Of a stretch of DNA of 7,960 bases, positions 1-7,960 are shown piece after piece (position 1 is the stretch's first letter; every line of letters begins with the position of its first letter). Under the pieces are notes generated by a model that made no database searches, was not told where the DNA came from, and saw only the letters and a list, made by a program, of their open reading frames with translations. The translations under genes and the position numbers were made by a program. Origin of the DNA: Pseudomonadota bacterium (lineage in GTDB: Bacteria > Pseudomonadota > Alphaproteobacteria > Micavibrionales > Micavibrionaceae); contig JACQIJ010000219.1 of NCBI GenBank assembly GCA_016198545.1, positions 1-7,960 of the forward strand. The letters are read 5' to 3'.

Positions 1-424
1 CGCCACCGGAGGACGCAGCAACCATCACGGATTTTGCCGCAGCGCCGTATTTTTCAAGCGCCGCCAGAGTTGCATCAAACATATTCTTGATATTTTCGGG
101 AAGATCTTCTGCGCTGTTTTCCTTCAGATTTTTATAAAAGCTATTATAATGATCTTCAAAATCCGTTTGCGCCTGCGCAACTCCTGAAGATTCCGCCTTT
201 ACCGCTGCCAGAAGACCGGCCAAGACATCGGCGCGAATGGCATCATGCATCATATCGCCTTCCATATGGCGCTGCGTAATTTCCGCGATGCTTCTTAAAA
301 GCGATATCTGACTTGTCCTGGCCGATGACACCCAGAAGAAAGTATAGGTAAATCCGAGAAGTATAATCACGGAAAGCATGGCTACGAAGAAAAAGCGTGA
401 CTGTATGGTTGAGTTGTTAGACAT
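1..424 (-). CDS. Methyl-accepting chemotaxis-type receptor, N-terminal part (runs off left edge)
   Basis: Translating the minus strand from the ATG at 424-422 gives 141 open codons to the window edge. A short polar N-terminus is followed by one strong membrane segment (about residues 11-32, rich in F, V, I and L). A helical, probably periplasmic region follows and contains MMHDAIRADVL (58-68), a motif typical of ligand-binding helices in bacterial chemoreceptors. The rest (80-141) is helical and charged. The second membrane segment, HAMP and signalling domains would lie beyond the edge and are not visible. The start is supported by an AAGGAGAG ribosome site at 434-441, 9 nt upstream. The gene begins 23 nt after the porin stop, so co-transcription is likely. 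It could instead be a histidine kinase or cyclase with a similar sensor; the motif favours a chemoreceptor. Confidence 0.7.
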   Translation of the reverse strand, partial: MSNNSTIQSRFFFVAMLSVIILLGFTYTFFWVSSARTSQISLLRSIAEITQRHMEGDMMHDAIRADVLAGLLAAVKAESSGVAQAQTDFEDHYNSFYKNLKENSAEDLPENIKNMFDATLAALEKYGAAAKSVMVAASSGG

Positions 425-447
425 GTTCTCTGACTCTCCTTGCCCTG

Positions 448-1539
448 TTAAAAATTGAACCCGTATGACAGTCTTGTACCTACCATACGCGTTTCGATCC
501 CATTATCCTCCGCGTAGCGATAGCCTGCGTCAATCCGCAGGCCGTTTTCGAACGCATACCCGGCGCTGAACTGAAACAGATCATCATCGATATCCGCTCC
601 GCCGCTGATATCCATTTCGCGCCCGGTCCATGATGCCGCTATATTCCATGCTTCATCAATTATTAGCGTGAAACTGGTTGTCAGATAGTTAACGTCATCG
701 GTTCCACCGTCAACATTATGGACTACGACACCCTCCCCAAGCGCAACGCCTTGAATTCTCTGGGATACAGGGAATTCATAATTCGCCCCCAATGCAAAAG
801 AATCCTCATCATCCGCACCGATGTCAGCGTCTCCGGCTGCCTGATGACGGTAAGCGCCATGAGTCCTCAGGCCTTCCAGTCCGGCAGGATTCGCGCTGTC
901 CAGCGCCACAGCGAAGGACGAAAAATCCTCCGTATTGGATATGCCGCCGTCGCTTTTATCCAGTTCACCCCGGCGCGTTACCACTGATTCGGAGAGGAGC
1001 GTCGTATCAGCAAAGTACGTGCCCGCGGTAATCGTATGCTCTCCTGCGCTCTCAGAGCCAAAATTCACATGGCCGCCGAAACCGATTCTTTCCGTCGTCT
1101 CATAATCCTCGGCAAAATCTCCCCCCCATATGCCGGGCGCCATGTCCCACGCCATGCCGAACGGCGGATTGTATTTGCCTGCAAACAGGCTGAAATTCTC
1201 TTCCGCCCATGTCAGCTTCAGTTCTTCGATATAACCGCCTTCGTTGTCAAAAAAAGTGTCGTCACCAGGATCCGCGTTCTGTATGGGCTCAAACACCAGC
1301 GCTGCCTCAATCGCGAGATGTTCCGTCAGGGACAGAACAAACGCAGGCTCTATCGTCGTGAACATCGTATTGACTTCCGAACTCCGATCGTCTGAATCGT
1401 AGGCCCAATCATTTTGCAGTTCGATGGAAATACTGCCTTCCATAGCAGGATAGGCATCCTCTGCCCTCGCATCGCCCGCATCAAAAAATGAGAAAATAAA
1501 AGCCCCGGGAATCGACAGGAACAATGTACTCTTACGCAT
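448..1539 (-). CDS. Outer-membrane beta-barrel porin, LbtU-like family
   Basis: This encodes 363 residues. A signal peptide (about 1-26, ending ARA before ED) is followed by alternating amphipathic strands typical of a beta-barrel, and the chain ends in Phe (LSYGFNF), the usual outer-membrane assembly signal. Motifs such as FAGKYNPPFG (119-128), DFAEDYETTERIGFGG (141-156) and SNTEDFSSFAVAL (201-213) resemble the LbtU-like porins of proteobacteria, one of which was described in siderophore uptake; the substrate here is unknown. The loops are rich in Asp and Glu. The start is the ATG at 1539-1537, because GGAG at 1549-1546 lies 6 nt upstream. A TTG one codon earlier is only 1 nt from the end of that site. 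The gene sits between a lipoprotein gene and a chemoreceptor on the same strand. Confidence 0.75.
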   Translation of the reverse strand: MRKSTLFLSIPGAFIFSFFDAGDARAEDAYPAMEGSISIELQNDWAYDSDDRSSEVNTMFTTIEPAFVLSLTEHLAIEAALVFEPIQNADPGDDTFFDNEGGYIEELKLTWAEENFSLFAGKYNPPFGMAWDMAPGIWGGDFAEDYETTERIGFGGHVNFGSESAGEHTITAGTYFADTTLLSESVVTRRGELDKSDGGISNTEDFSSFAVALDSANPAGLEGLRTHGAYRHQAAGDADIGADDEDSFALGANYEFPVSQRIQGVALGEGVVVHNVDGGTDDVNYLTTSFTLIIDEAWNIAASWTGREMDISGGADIDDDLFQFSAGYAFENGLRIDAGYRYAEDNGIETRMVGTRLSYGFNF

Positions 1540-1543
1540 CAAA

Positions 1544-1549
1544 CTCTCC
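1544..1549 (-). promoter_or_regulatory. Ribosome binding site deciding the porin start
   Basis: GGAGAG on the minus strand. Spacing fits the ATG at 1539, while the in-frame TTG at 1542 is too close, so the porin is 363 rather than 364 residues. Confidence 0.7.
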
Positions 1550-1580
1550 GCATGCTCAAAGCCCGAAAGTTCAATGTAGC

Positions 1581-1613
1581 AAAAAAAACGGACCCTGAAT
1601 AAGGGTCCGTTTT
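1581..1613 (-). terminator. Rho-independent terminator after the lipoprotein gene
   Basis: A perfect 8-bp stem (1589-1596 with 1602-1609) with a 5-nt loop is followed on the minus strand by a run of eight T (1588-1581). It lies 27 nt beyond the lipoprotein stop and about 40 nt before the porin start. It should end most lipoprotein transcripts. On the plus strand the flank is TTTTGAATTTTT, so it may also act weakly in that direction, but no plus-strand gene is seen to its left. Confidence 0.85.
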
Positions 1614-1635
1614 GAATTTTTCGTTTTAAACCGAA

Positions 1636-1842
1636 TTATTTGCTCTGTCTGGAGCGGAAAACAGCGTCACCGCCGCCGGAACTGCTTTTCTTGACGGGCT
1701 TGCAGTCCTTTGAATACGTCGGCATGTCACCGGCCGTTTGCTGCGAAGCATGCGTTTGCTGCGAGTTTGCATTAACGCAAGCGCATGCAGACAGAGAGAC
1801 TGCGGCAACCGTTACCAGCGCCAGATTTAAAAACCTTTTCAT
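1636..1842 (-). CDS. Small lipoprotein of unknown function
   Basis: This encodes 68 residues. The N-terminus is a lipoprotein signal: MKR, a hydrophobic core and the lipobox LSAC with the modifiable Cys at 20. A second Cys lies at 22. The mature part is only about 49 residues, polar and low in complexity, with a repeated SQQT (near 27-30 and 33-36), a Ser/Gly stretch (about 53-58) and a basic tail. No known domain is recognised. The start has GAAAGGGG at 1849-1856 as ribosome site, 6 nt from the ATG. A terminator follows directly, so it is probably a single-gene transcript. The overlapping frame on the same strand (1626-1808) has no signal or ribosome site and is not real. Confidence 0.7.
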   Translation of the reverse strand: MKRFLNLALVTVAAVSLSACACVNANSQQTHASQQTAGDMPTYSKDCKPVKKSSSGGGDAVFRSRQSK

Positions 1843-1924
1843 GGAAGACCCCTTTCATAAGTTTGACAGCGTGGAGTATATTGAGTCCGATTATCAAACC
1901 GAAGCCTCAAAAACTGTAGGTTCT

Positions 1925-1953
1925 ATAATGCCCGATAATATTATTTCTGCCAA
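1925..1953 (-). promoter_or_regulatory. Candidate promoter of the lipoprotein gene
   Basis: On the minus strand, TTGGCA (1953-1948) and CATTAT (1930-1925) are separated by 17 nt. This predicts a start near 1918 and a leader of about 75 nt. The -10 region overlaps a perfect TATAAT on the plus strand (1924-1929), which may serve the kinase, although no good -35 for it is visible. An AT palindrome (1935-1944) lies in the spacer. This is assigned by eye. Confidence 0.35.
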
Positions 1954-2009
1954 GCCCCGGCATGGCCTGTTTTCAAAAATAAGCCATCAGGCGATATTTT
2001 AAAAACGTT

Positions 2010-3266
2010 ATGGATATAAACAGGCAATTCCTTACGGATTTATTCAAATCAGGCCTGGCAGCTGCCGACCCGTTAAAAGTCTTGCCGCCGCACCTGCCGC
2101 CACGGCCGAAAGGCCGTACAATCGTCATCGGAGCAGGCAAGGCCGCCGCCGCCATGACCAAAGCTGTCGAGACCGACTGGCAAGGCGATTTATCGGGGTT
2201 CGCCGTCACCCGCTACGGCTACGGCATGGAAACGGACAGGATAGAAATTATCGAAGCGGCGCATCCCGTGCCGGATGATGCGGGCACGCACGCCGCAAAA
2301 AAAATCCTGGACGCCGTAAGCGATCTGACTCCAGACGATCTAGTTCTTTTCCTTATTTCCGGGGGAGGTTCGTCCCTGCTGTCGTTGCCCGCGCAGGGCG
2401 TGACGGAGGAGGAAAAACGCGCCATCAACAAAGCCCTCCTGAAATCAGGCATGCCTATCCATGAAATGAACTGCGTGCGCAAGCATCTGTCAGCCATCAA
2501 AGGCGGGAAATTGGCGCTGGCAGCACATCCGGCGCGTATCGTAACGCTCGTGATCTCCGATGTGCCTGGCGACGACCCCGCGGCTGTAGCCTCCGGCCCC
2601 ACGCTACCCGACGCGACAACGCAGCAAGACGCTCTAAGCATATTGAAAAAATACGATATTCCGATTTCCGATACGGCGCGTTCATGGCTTTTGGACCCGG
2701 CGCATGAAACGTCAAAACCCGGAGACAAAAGATTTTCAGGCCACGAAACGAAAGTCATCGCGCGCAACCGCGATGCGCTGGAGGCAGCCGCCGCATACGC
2801 CGCATCGCAGGGAATCCGTCCCGTCATACTGGGCGACGCGATAGAAGGAGAGGCGCGAACCGTCGGCGCAGAACATGCGCGCCTGGCGCGGGACAGCATG
2901 GACAGGGCGCCCTGCGTTATCCTGTCGGGCGGGGAAACGACCGTAACCGTGCGCGGCAACGGCCGCGGAGGACGCAATACGGAATACCTTCTGGCTGCAG
3001 CGATGGAAGCCGCCGGAAATAAACGGATTTACGGGATTGCCTGCGATACGGACGGTATCGACGGAAGCGAGGATAATGCCGGGGCCATTTTTACGCCGGA
3101 CAGCCTCTCCGCAGCACACATAAAAGGCATCGACGCACAAAAATGCCTTGAAAATAACGATGCCTACGCATTCTTCGAAGCCAGCGGCGGACTGGTCGTT
3201 ACCGGTCCTACATTTACGAATGTCAACGATTTCAGGGCTCTGCTGGTTCTACCCCGCCGATTTTAA
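2010..3266 (+). CDS. gckA: Glycerate 2-kinase, MOFRL family
   Basis: This encodes 418 residues, a normal length for the family. It phosphorylates D-glycerate with ATP to 2-phosphoglycerate in the cytoplasm, feeding lower glycolysis from serine, glyoxylate or tartrate breakdown. The N-terminal domain shows VIGAGKAAAAM (39-49, conserved Lys44), SGGGSSLL (117-124), MNCVRKHLSAIKGG (153-166) and VISDVPGDDPAAVASGPTLPD (181-201). The C-terminal MOFRL part shows LSGGETTVTVRGNGRGGRN (305-323), DTDGIDG (346-352) and GPTFTNVNDFRALL (399-412). The Phe402 is where Gly is usual. Some homologues are annotated as hydroxypyruvate reductase (TtuD), but the family activity is kinase. There is no clear Shine-Dalgarno before the ATG; AT-rich sequence precedes it. 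It is the only plus-strand gene and no pathway partner is in the window. Confidence 0.93.
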   Translation: MDINRQFLTDLFKSGLAAADPLKVLPPHLPPRPKGRTIVIGAGKAAAAMTKAVETDWQGDLSGFAVTRYGYGMETDRIEIIEAAHPVPDDAGTHAAKKILDAVSDLTPDDLVLFLISGGGSSLLSLPAQGVTEEEKRAINKALLKSGMPIHEMNCVRKHLSAIKGGKLALAAHPARIVTLVISDVPGDDPAAVASGPTLPDATTQQDALSILKKYDIPISDTARSWLLDPAHETSKPGDKRFSGHETKVIARNRDALEAAAAYAASQGIRPVILGDAIEGEARTVGAEHARLARDSMDRAPCVILSGGETTVTVRGNGRGGRNTEYLLAAAMEAAGNKRIYGIACDTDGIDGSEDNAGAIFTPDSLSAAHIKGIDAQKCLENNDAYAFFEASGGLVVTGPTFTNVNDFRALLVLPRRF

Positions 3267-3267
3267 A

Positions 3268-5976
<2,709 letters not shown>

Positions 5977-6012
5977 AATTTTTCCCGTTTTTTTCCGTGC
6001 GTTTTTCTCCGT
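5977..6012 (-). repeat. Three imperfect 12-nt purine-rich repeats in the gyrA leader
   Basis: On the minus strand, reading toward the gyrA start, the copies are ACGGAGAAAAAC (6012-6001), ACGGAAAAAAAC (5998-5987) and ACGGGAAAAATT (5988-5977). They occupy the last 36 nt before the ATG, where a Shine-Dalgarno is expected. Any function is unknown; simple A-rich sequence is the alternative. Confidence 0.5.
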
Positions 6013-6037
6013 GAATCAGACATAATCTTCTAGCAGG

Positions 6038-6065
6038 ATTCTATGCCCCGGACAACGTCTATCAA
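6038..6065 (-). promoter_or_regulatory. Candidate sigma-70-type promoter of gyrA
   Basis: On the minus strand, TTGATA (6065-6060) and TAGAAT (6043-6038) are separated by 16 nt. Each hexamer matches consensus at five of six positions. The predicted start is near 6031, giving a leader of about 55 nt. It lies between the RTX remnant and gyrA, so gyrA need not depend on upstream transcription. Confidence 0.5.
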
Positions 6066-6120
6066 GCCGAAAATCAACAGATTCGGGAACTATATAATAT
6101 ACTGTTTTAATTGATTTTAT

Positions 6121-6423
6121 TCAGACCGTAACCAGAATTCCCGCTGTCTCCAGCGCGGTTTCGCCGGTGATGCCCGTAACGCCCGGCAGCGTGGCCACGG
6201 TGACGAAGTTGTCGGCCCCGCCGTTCTGGTCGATCTTCAGCGTGGCGTCCGTGCCGTTGTCGGTGATCTGGATGAAGTCGGCGATGTCATCAACGCCGTA
6301 TGTGTAGTAACCGTCCAGCATGTCGGCAATATCGATGATGTCGCCCTGCCCCGCGCTGAAATCCTTCACCACGTCGACGTCGTTGAACGCGGAGGCCGCC
6401 TCAAACGCGAACGTAACGGTTCG
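6121..6423 (-). pseudogene. Remnant of an RTX-type secreted protein: C-terminal type I secretion domain
   Basis: The frame is open for 100 codons, from a TAA at 6426-6424 to the TGA at 6123-6121. The translation (TFAFEAASAFNDVDVVKDF, then GQGDIIDIADMLDGYY, DFIQITDNGTDATLKIDQNG and FVTVATLPGVTG) matches the C-terminal target domain of large adhesins and RTX proteins exported by type I secretion. In intact proteins this domain follows hundreds of residues of repeats; here it begins abruptly. No ATG is present; the first GTG (6372) lies inside the domain and has no ribosome site. Three in-frame stops lie at 6424-6450. The C-terminus itself is well preserved. Hence a gene fragment rather than a working gene; a sequencing frameshift is unlikely because no repeats are seen upstream in any frame. 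Confidence 0.75.
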
Positions 6424-6454
6424 TTAAAGAAGTTAATTTCTTGCCGTTCAAAGC

Positions 6455-6477
6455 GTTACGCGGTGCATCCGCGTAAC
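6455..6477. repeat. Perfect 9-bp inverted repeat
   Basis: GTTACGCGG (6455-6463) and CCGCGTAAC (6469-6477) form a perfect stem with a 5-nt loop TGCAT. No T-run follows on either strand, so it is not a typical terminator. It lies about 30 nt upstream of the point where the RTX remnant breaks off. Confidence 0.75.
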
Positions 6478-6620
6478 TGGTAAATCACTCATGATTTTTA
6501 CCCAGACATACAAATCGTCATCCGGATTCTTTCCTGCCGTAGCCCTGACCTCCGGCGACCATTTTCCTGCCTGCCGGATATTTTCTTTCCTTTGATAAGA
6601 GAATGGCGGACTTCATCATT

Positions 6621-6641
6621 CTGGTCACTTATTGGTCACTT
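6621..6641. repeat. Two direct copies of TGGTCACTT, 11 bp apart
   Basis: The copies are at 6622-6630 and 6633-6641, one helical turn apart, about 65 nt from the tRNA 3' end. This spacing suits a protein binding on one DNA face, but chance is possible with only two copies. Confidence 0.5.
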
Positions 6642-6704
6642 TTGATTTTGAGAAAGAAAGATTTATCAACATTACAAAGCACGTTAAGTTATTGATTATA
6701 CTGG

Positions 6705-6789
6705 TGGTGCGGGTAGAGGGACTTGAACCCCCACGGCCAAAGGCCACCTGATTTTGAGTCAGGCGCGTCTACCATTCCACCATACCCGC
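6705..6789 (-). tRNA. tRNA-Leu (anticodon CAA)
   Basis: An 85-nt tRNA with encoded CCA. The acceptor stem pairs GCGGGTA (6789-6783) with TACCCGC (6715-6709), followed by discriminator A (6708) and CCA (6707-6705). The anticodon stem CCTGA/TCAGG encloses the loop CTCAAAA with anticodon CAA at 6756-6754, which reads UUG. A long variable arm (GGCC-TTT-GGCC) marks a type II tRNA, as required for leucine. The T arm has GGTTCAAGTCC. It appears intact and is probably transcribed alone. Confidence 0.96.
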
Positions 6790-6808
6790 GGCGATGCGTG
6801 ACGATTGA

Positions 6809-6837
6809 AAACTAATGCCCCCGCCCTTTCCCGTCAA
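6809..6837 (-). promoter_or_regulatory. Candidate promoter of tRNA-Leu
   Basis: On the minus strand, TTGACG (6837-6832) and TAGTTT (6814-6809) are 17 nt apart. This places transcription start about 13 nt before the tRNA 5' end. The -35 is good, the -10 poor. It lies downstream of the LamG terminator, consistent with independent tRNA transcription. Confidence 0.4.
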
Positions 6838-6843
6838 CCGCCT

Positions 6844-6870
6844 AAAAGAAAACCGGCCCTGAAGGGCCGG
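6844..6870 (-). terminator. Rho-independent terminator of the LamG gene
   Basis: A 7-bp GC stem (6853-6859 with 6864-6870) with a 4-nt loop is followed on the minus strand by TTTTCTTTTA (6852-6843). It lies about 105 nt past the LamG stop and separates that operon from the tRNA. Confidence 0.8.
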
Positions 6871-6975
6871 CAAGTTGAACAGGGAGATAAATACCTGACA
6901 ATTCCAGCATCGCCTGAAATGATTAAGAAGTGACTACCGGAGTATATTAACATAAAAACAGAGCCGTCCTTGCGT

Positions 6976-7902
6976 TTACGGTACCCCGCCTGCGGCCAGA
7001 TAAACGTTGCGCACTTCCGCGGCGGTCAAAGCGCGGTCATAGATGCGGGCATCATCGACCCATGCCGTTATCCATTCGCTGGGCGTGCCGCTGTTGTCGT
7101 TATCCGACGCGCAAATCGTAAGGCGTGTCGTATCCGTGTACAGGGATCCGCTTTCCTCGTTCGAATAGACGACCCTGCCGTTCCGGTAAAGACGCGCGGT
7201 CGCGCCGTCGAACGTCCCCGCCCAGTGGACCCAGACGCCCTCATCGCCGATGGTCGATATGTCGGGATCGCCGACGTGCACCCACCCGTCGCCGGTAGCT
7301 ATATCCATGCCAAAACCCATATCATCGTTTACGGGCGCATCGTTTCCGTTAAAGCCCAGCCAGAACAAATCCCCGGTTCCGATTCCGTACTGGCGGGAGA
7401 AAACGGTGCCGAAGCCCGTATGCGTCTCGGTTTTCTTGTTGACCCAGATGGATATGGTGATGGATGAAACGTCCCAGGCGGCGTTATCGGGGATGGAAAC
7501 ATAATCGTTGACCCCGTCGCATGACAGGGCGCCGCCGGTCTGCCCGCCGGCGGATTGCCACGCCGCGCTGCCGTTGGTAGTGCCGTCACGTCCGTTGCCG
7601 CTGGAATCCGCCGCGGTGGTCCCGGAAGATTCATCGAATTTCCACCAGCCGATAAGGCCGCTGGTCACGTCGCTGCCGGCACCGGCGGCGGTGATCCAGC
7701 TTCCGTCGTCGCAAAGCTGAAGGGCATTGCTCGCATCATCATACCGTATGGAACCTTCCATCGTCGCGTCGCACGCCACGGCCGCCGCGCCGAGCCGTAT
7801 CGCGGACGTACCGCTGATGCCCACAACCGGATCGGCATAAGCGCCACGAGGATAAAAAAGCGCAGCGATCGACAGGAAAAACAGAAAAAACAGCCCCTTC
7901 AT
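6976..7902 (-). CDS. Secreted LamG (concanavalin A-like) domain protein
   Basis: This encodes 308 residues from the ATG at 7902-7900. A signal peptide (MKGLFFLFFLSIAALFYPRGAYA, about 1-23) directs export. Residues about 24-73 form a small module with two cysteines: CDATMEGSIRYDD (44-56) and LCDDGSWI (63-70). A LamG/laminin-G-like fold follows, about 84-303, starting GLIGWWKFDESSGTTAADSS and including GGALSCDGVNDYVSIPD, ISIWVN, WVHWAGTFDGATARLYRNG and the closing DDARIYDRALTAAEV. Such domains bind glycans or proteins at the cell surface, but no catalytic residues are evident and the ligand is unknown. There is no C-terminal anchor, so it is secreted or periplasmic. A GTG three codons upstream overlaps the ribosome site and is rejected. 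It is coupled to the gene upstream and ends at its own terminator. Confidence 0.85.
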   Translation of the reverse strand: MKGLFFLFFLSIAALFYPRGAYADPVVGISGTSAIRLGAAAVACDATMEGSIRYDDASNALQLCDDGSWITAAGAGSDVTSGLIGWWKFDESSGTTAADSSGNGRDGTTNGSAAWQSAGGQTGGALSCDGVNDYVSIPDNAAWDVSSITISIWVNKKTETHTGFGTVFSRQYGIGTGDLFWLGFNGNDAPVNDDMGFGMDIATGDGWVHVGDPDISTIGDEGVWVHWAGTFDGATARLYRNGRVVYSNEESGSLYTDTTRLTICASDNDNSGTPSEWITAWVDDARIYDRALTAAEVRNVYLAAGGVP

Positions 7903-7907
7903 AATAC

Positions 7908-7960
7908 TCACCTCCGCAAACGACGCGTCAACATTCCAAACGCCGCGGCCAGCATCGCCG
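7908..7960 (-). CDS. 3' end of an unidentified gene (runs off right edge)
   Basis: The minus strand entering from the right edge encodes AMLAAAFGMLTRRLRR, then TGA at 7910-7908. A hydrophobic Ala/Leu/Phe stretch with a basic tail resembles the end of a membrane segment, as in many membrane proteins and in C-terminal sorting tails. Its stop overlaps the ribosome site of the LamG gene, whose ATG follows 5 nt later, a typical operon junction. Only 16 codons are visible, so no function can be given. Another frame here is also open, continuous with the LamG frame, but would need an unlikely N-terminal extension. Confidence 0.5.
   Translation of the reverse strand, partial: AMLAAAFGMLTRRLRR
7910..7915 (-). 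promoter_or_regulatory. Strong ribosome binding site deciding the LamG start
   Basis: GGAGGT on the minus strand, 7 nt before the ATG at 7902. It contains the last bases of the upstream gene, including part of its TGA, suggesting translational coupling. The alternative GTG at 7911 lies inside this site. Confidence 0.8.

Larger units (their letters stand above)
6427..6704. other. Stretch without a convincing gene between the RTX remnant and the tRNA
   Basis: No reading frame here has a start, a ribosome site and coding character together. The longest minus-strand frame (6448-6612, 54 codons) lacks an ATG near its start and resembles nothing I know. It holds a 9-bp stem-loop (6455-6477), a two-copy 11-bp-period repeat (6621-6641) and an AT-rich end next to the tRNA 3' end. 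Confidence 0.6.

Noticed and set aside
1862..1868. Perfect TTGACA on the plus strand as a kinase promoter
   Set aside because: No acceptable -10 hexamer lies 15-19 nt downstream.
2219..2977. Minus-strand frame of 252 codons opposite the glycerate kinase
   Set aside because: The kinase has complete family motifs on the other strand. This frame is rich in Ser, Arg and Ala without domains.
6424..6437. CtrA-like site (two TTAA half-sites on the minus strand)
   Set aside because: The half-sites are 5 nt apart, not the 7 nt expected for CtrA, and no gene start follows.
6492..6596. Plus-strand frame of 34 codons starting at an ATG
   Set aside because: No ribosome site and no coding character or family match.
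6448..6612. Minus-strand frame of 54 codons, in phase with the RTX remnant
   Set aside because: It has no start codon near its beginning, no ribosome site, and no resemblance to RTX sequence, so it is not taken as a gene or as part of the remnant.

Overview
The window looks like part of a chromosome from an alphaproteobacterium. The evidence is a GyrA with alphaproteobacterial-type motifs, a MOFRL-family glycerate 2-kinase, a porin of the LbtU-like type and a type I secretion C-terminal domain. Genus cannot be fixed from the sequence. All genes are on the minus strand except the glycerate kinase.

Layout, left to right. Positions 1-424 hold the N-terminal part of a methyl-accepting chemotaxis-type receptor that runs off the left edge. 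It starts 23 nt after the stop of an outer-membrane porin (448-1539), so the two probably share a transcript. Next comes a Rho-independent terminator (about 1581-1613) and a 68-residue lipoprotein (1636-1842). The intergenic stretch 1843-2009 carries promoter-like elements. The plus-strand glycerate 2-kinase (2010-3266) follows and ends 1 nt from the stop of the convergent gyrA (3268-5976). gyrA has a good candidate promoter at 6038-6065 and a purine-rich repeated leader.

Upstream of gyrA is a 100-codon remnant of the C-terminal end of a large RTX/type I-secreted protein (6121-6423). It is cut off by stop codons and has no start signal. It is followed by about 280 nt without a convincing gene (6427-6704), with a perfect 9-bp stem-loop and an 11-bp-period repeat. 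This stretch abuts a complete tRNA-Leu(CAA) at 6705-6789. tRNA genes are common integration sites, so the remnant plus the empty stretch may be the scar of a decayed island. This is inference only.

The right end holds a secreted LamG-domain protein (6976-7902) with its own terminator. It is translationally coupled to an upstream gene of which only the last 16 codons are visible (7908-7960). Those codons encode a hydrophobic stretch with an Arg-rich tail.

The window is mostly housekeeping (gyrA, tRNA, glycerate kinase) mixed with envelope and surface functions (receptor, porin, lipoprotein, LamG protein, RTX remnant). I see no complete novel system. The best leads are the RTX scar beside the tRNA, the porin-receptor pair and the coupled LamG locus.
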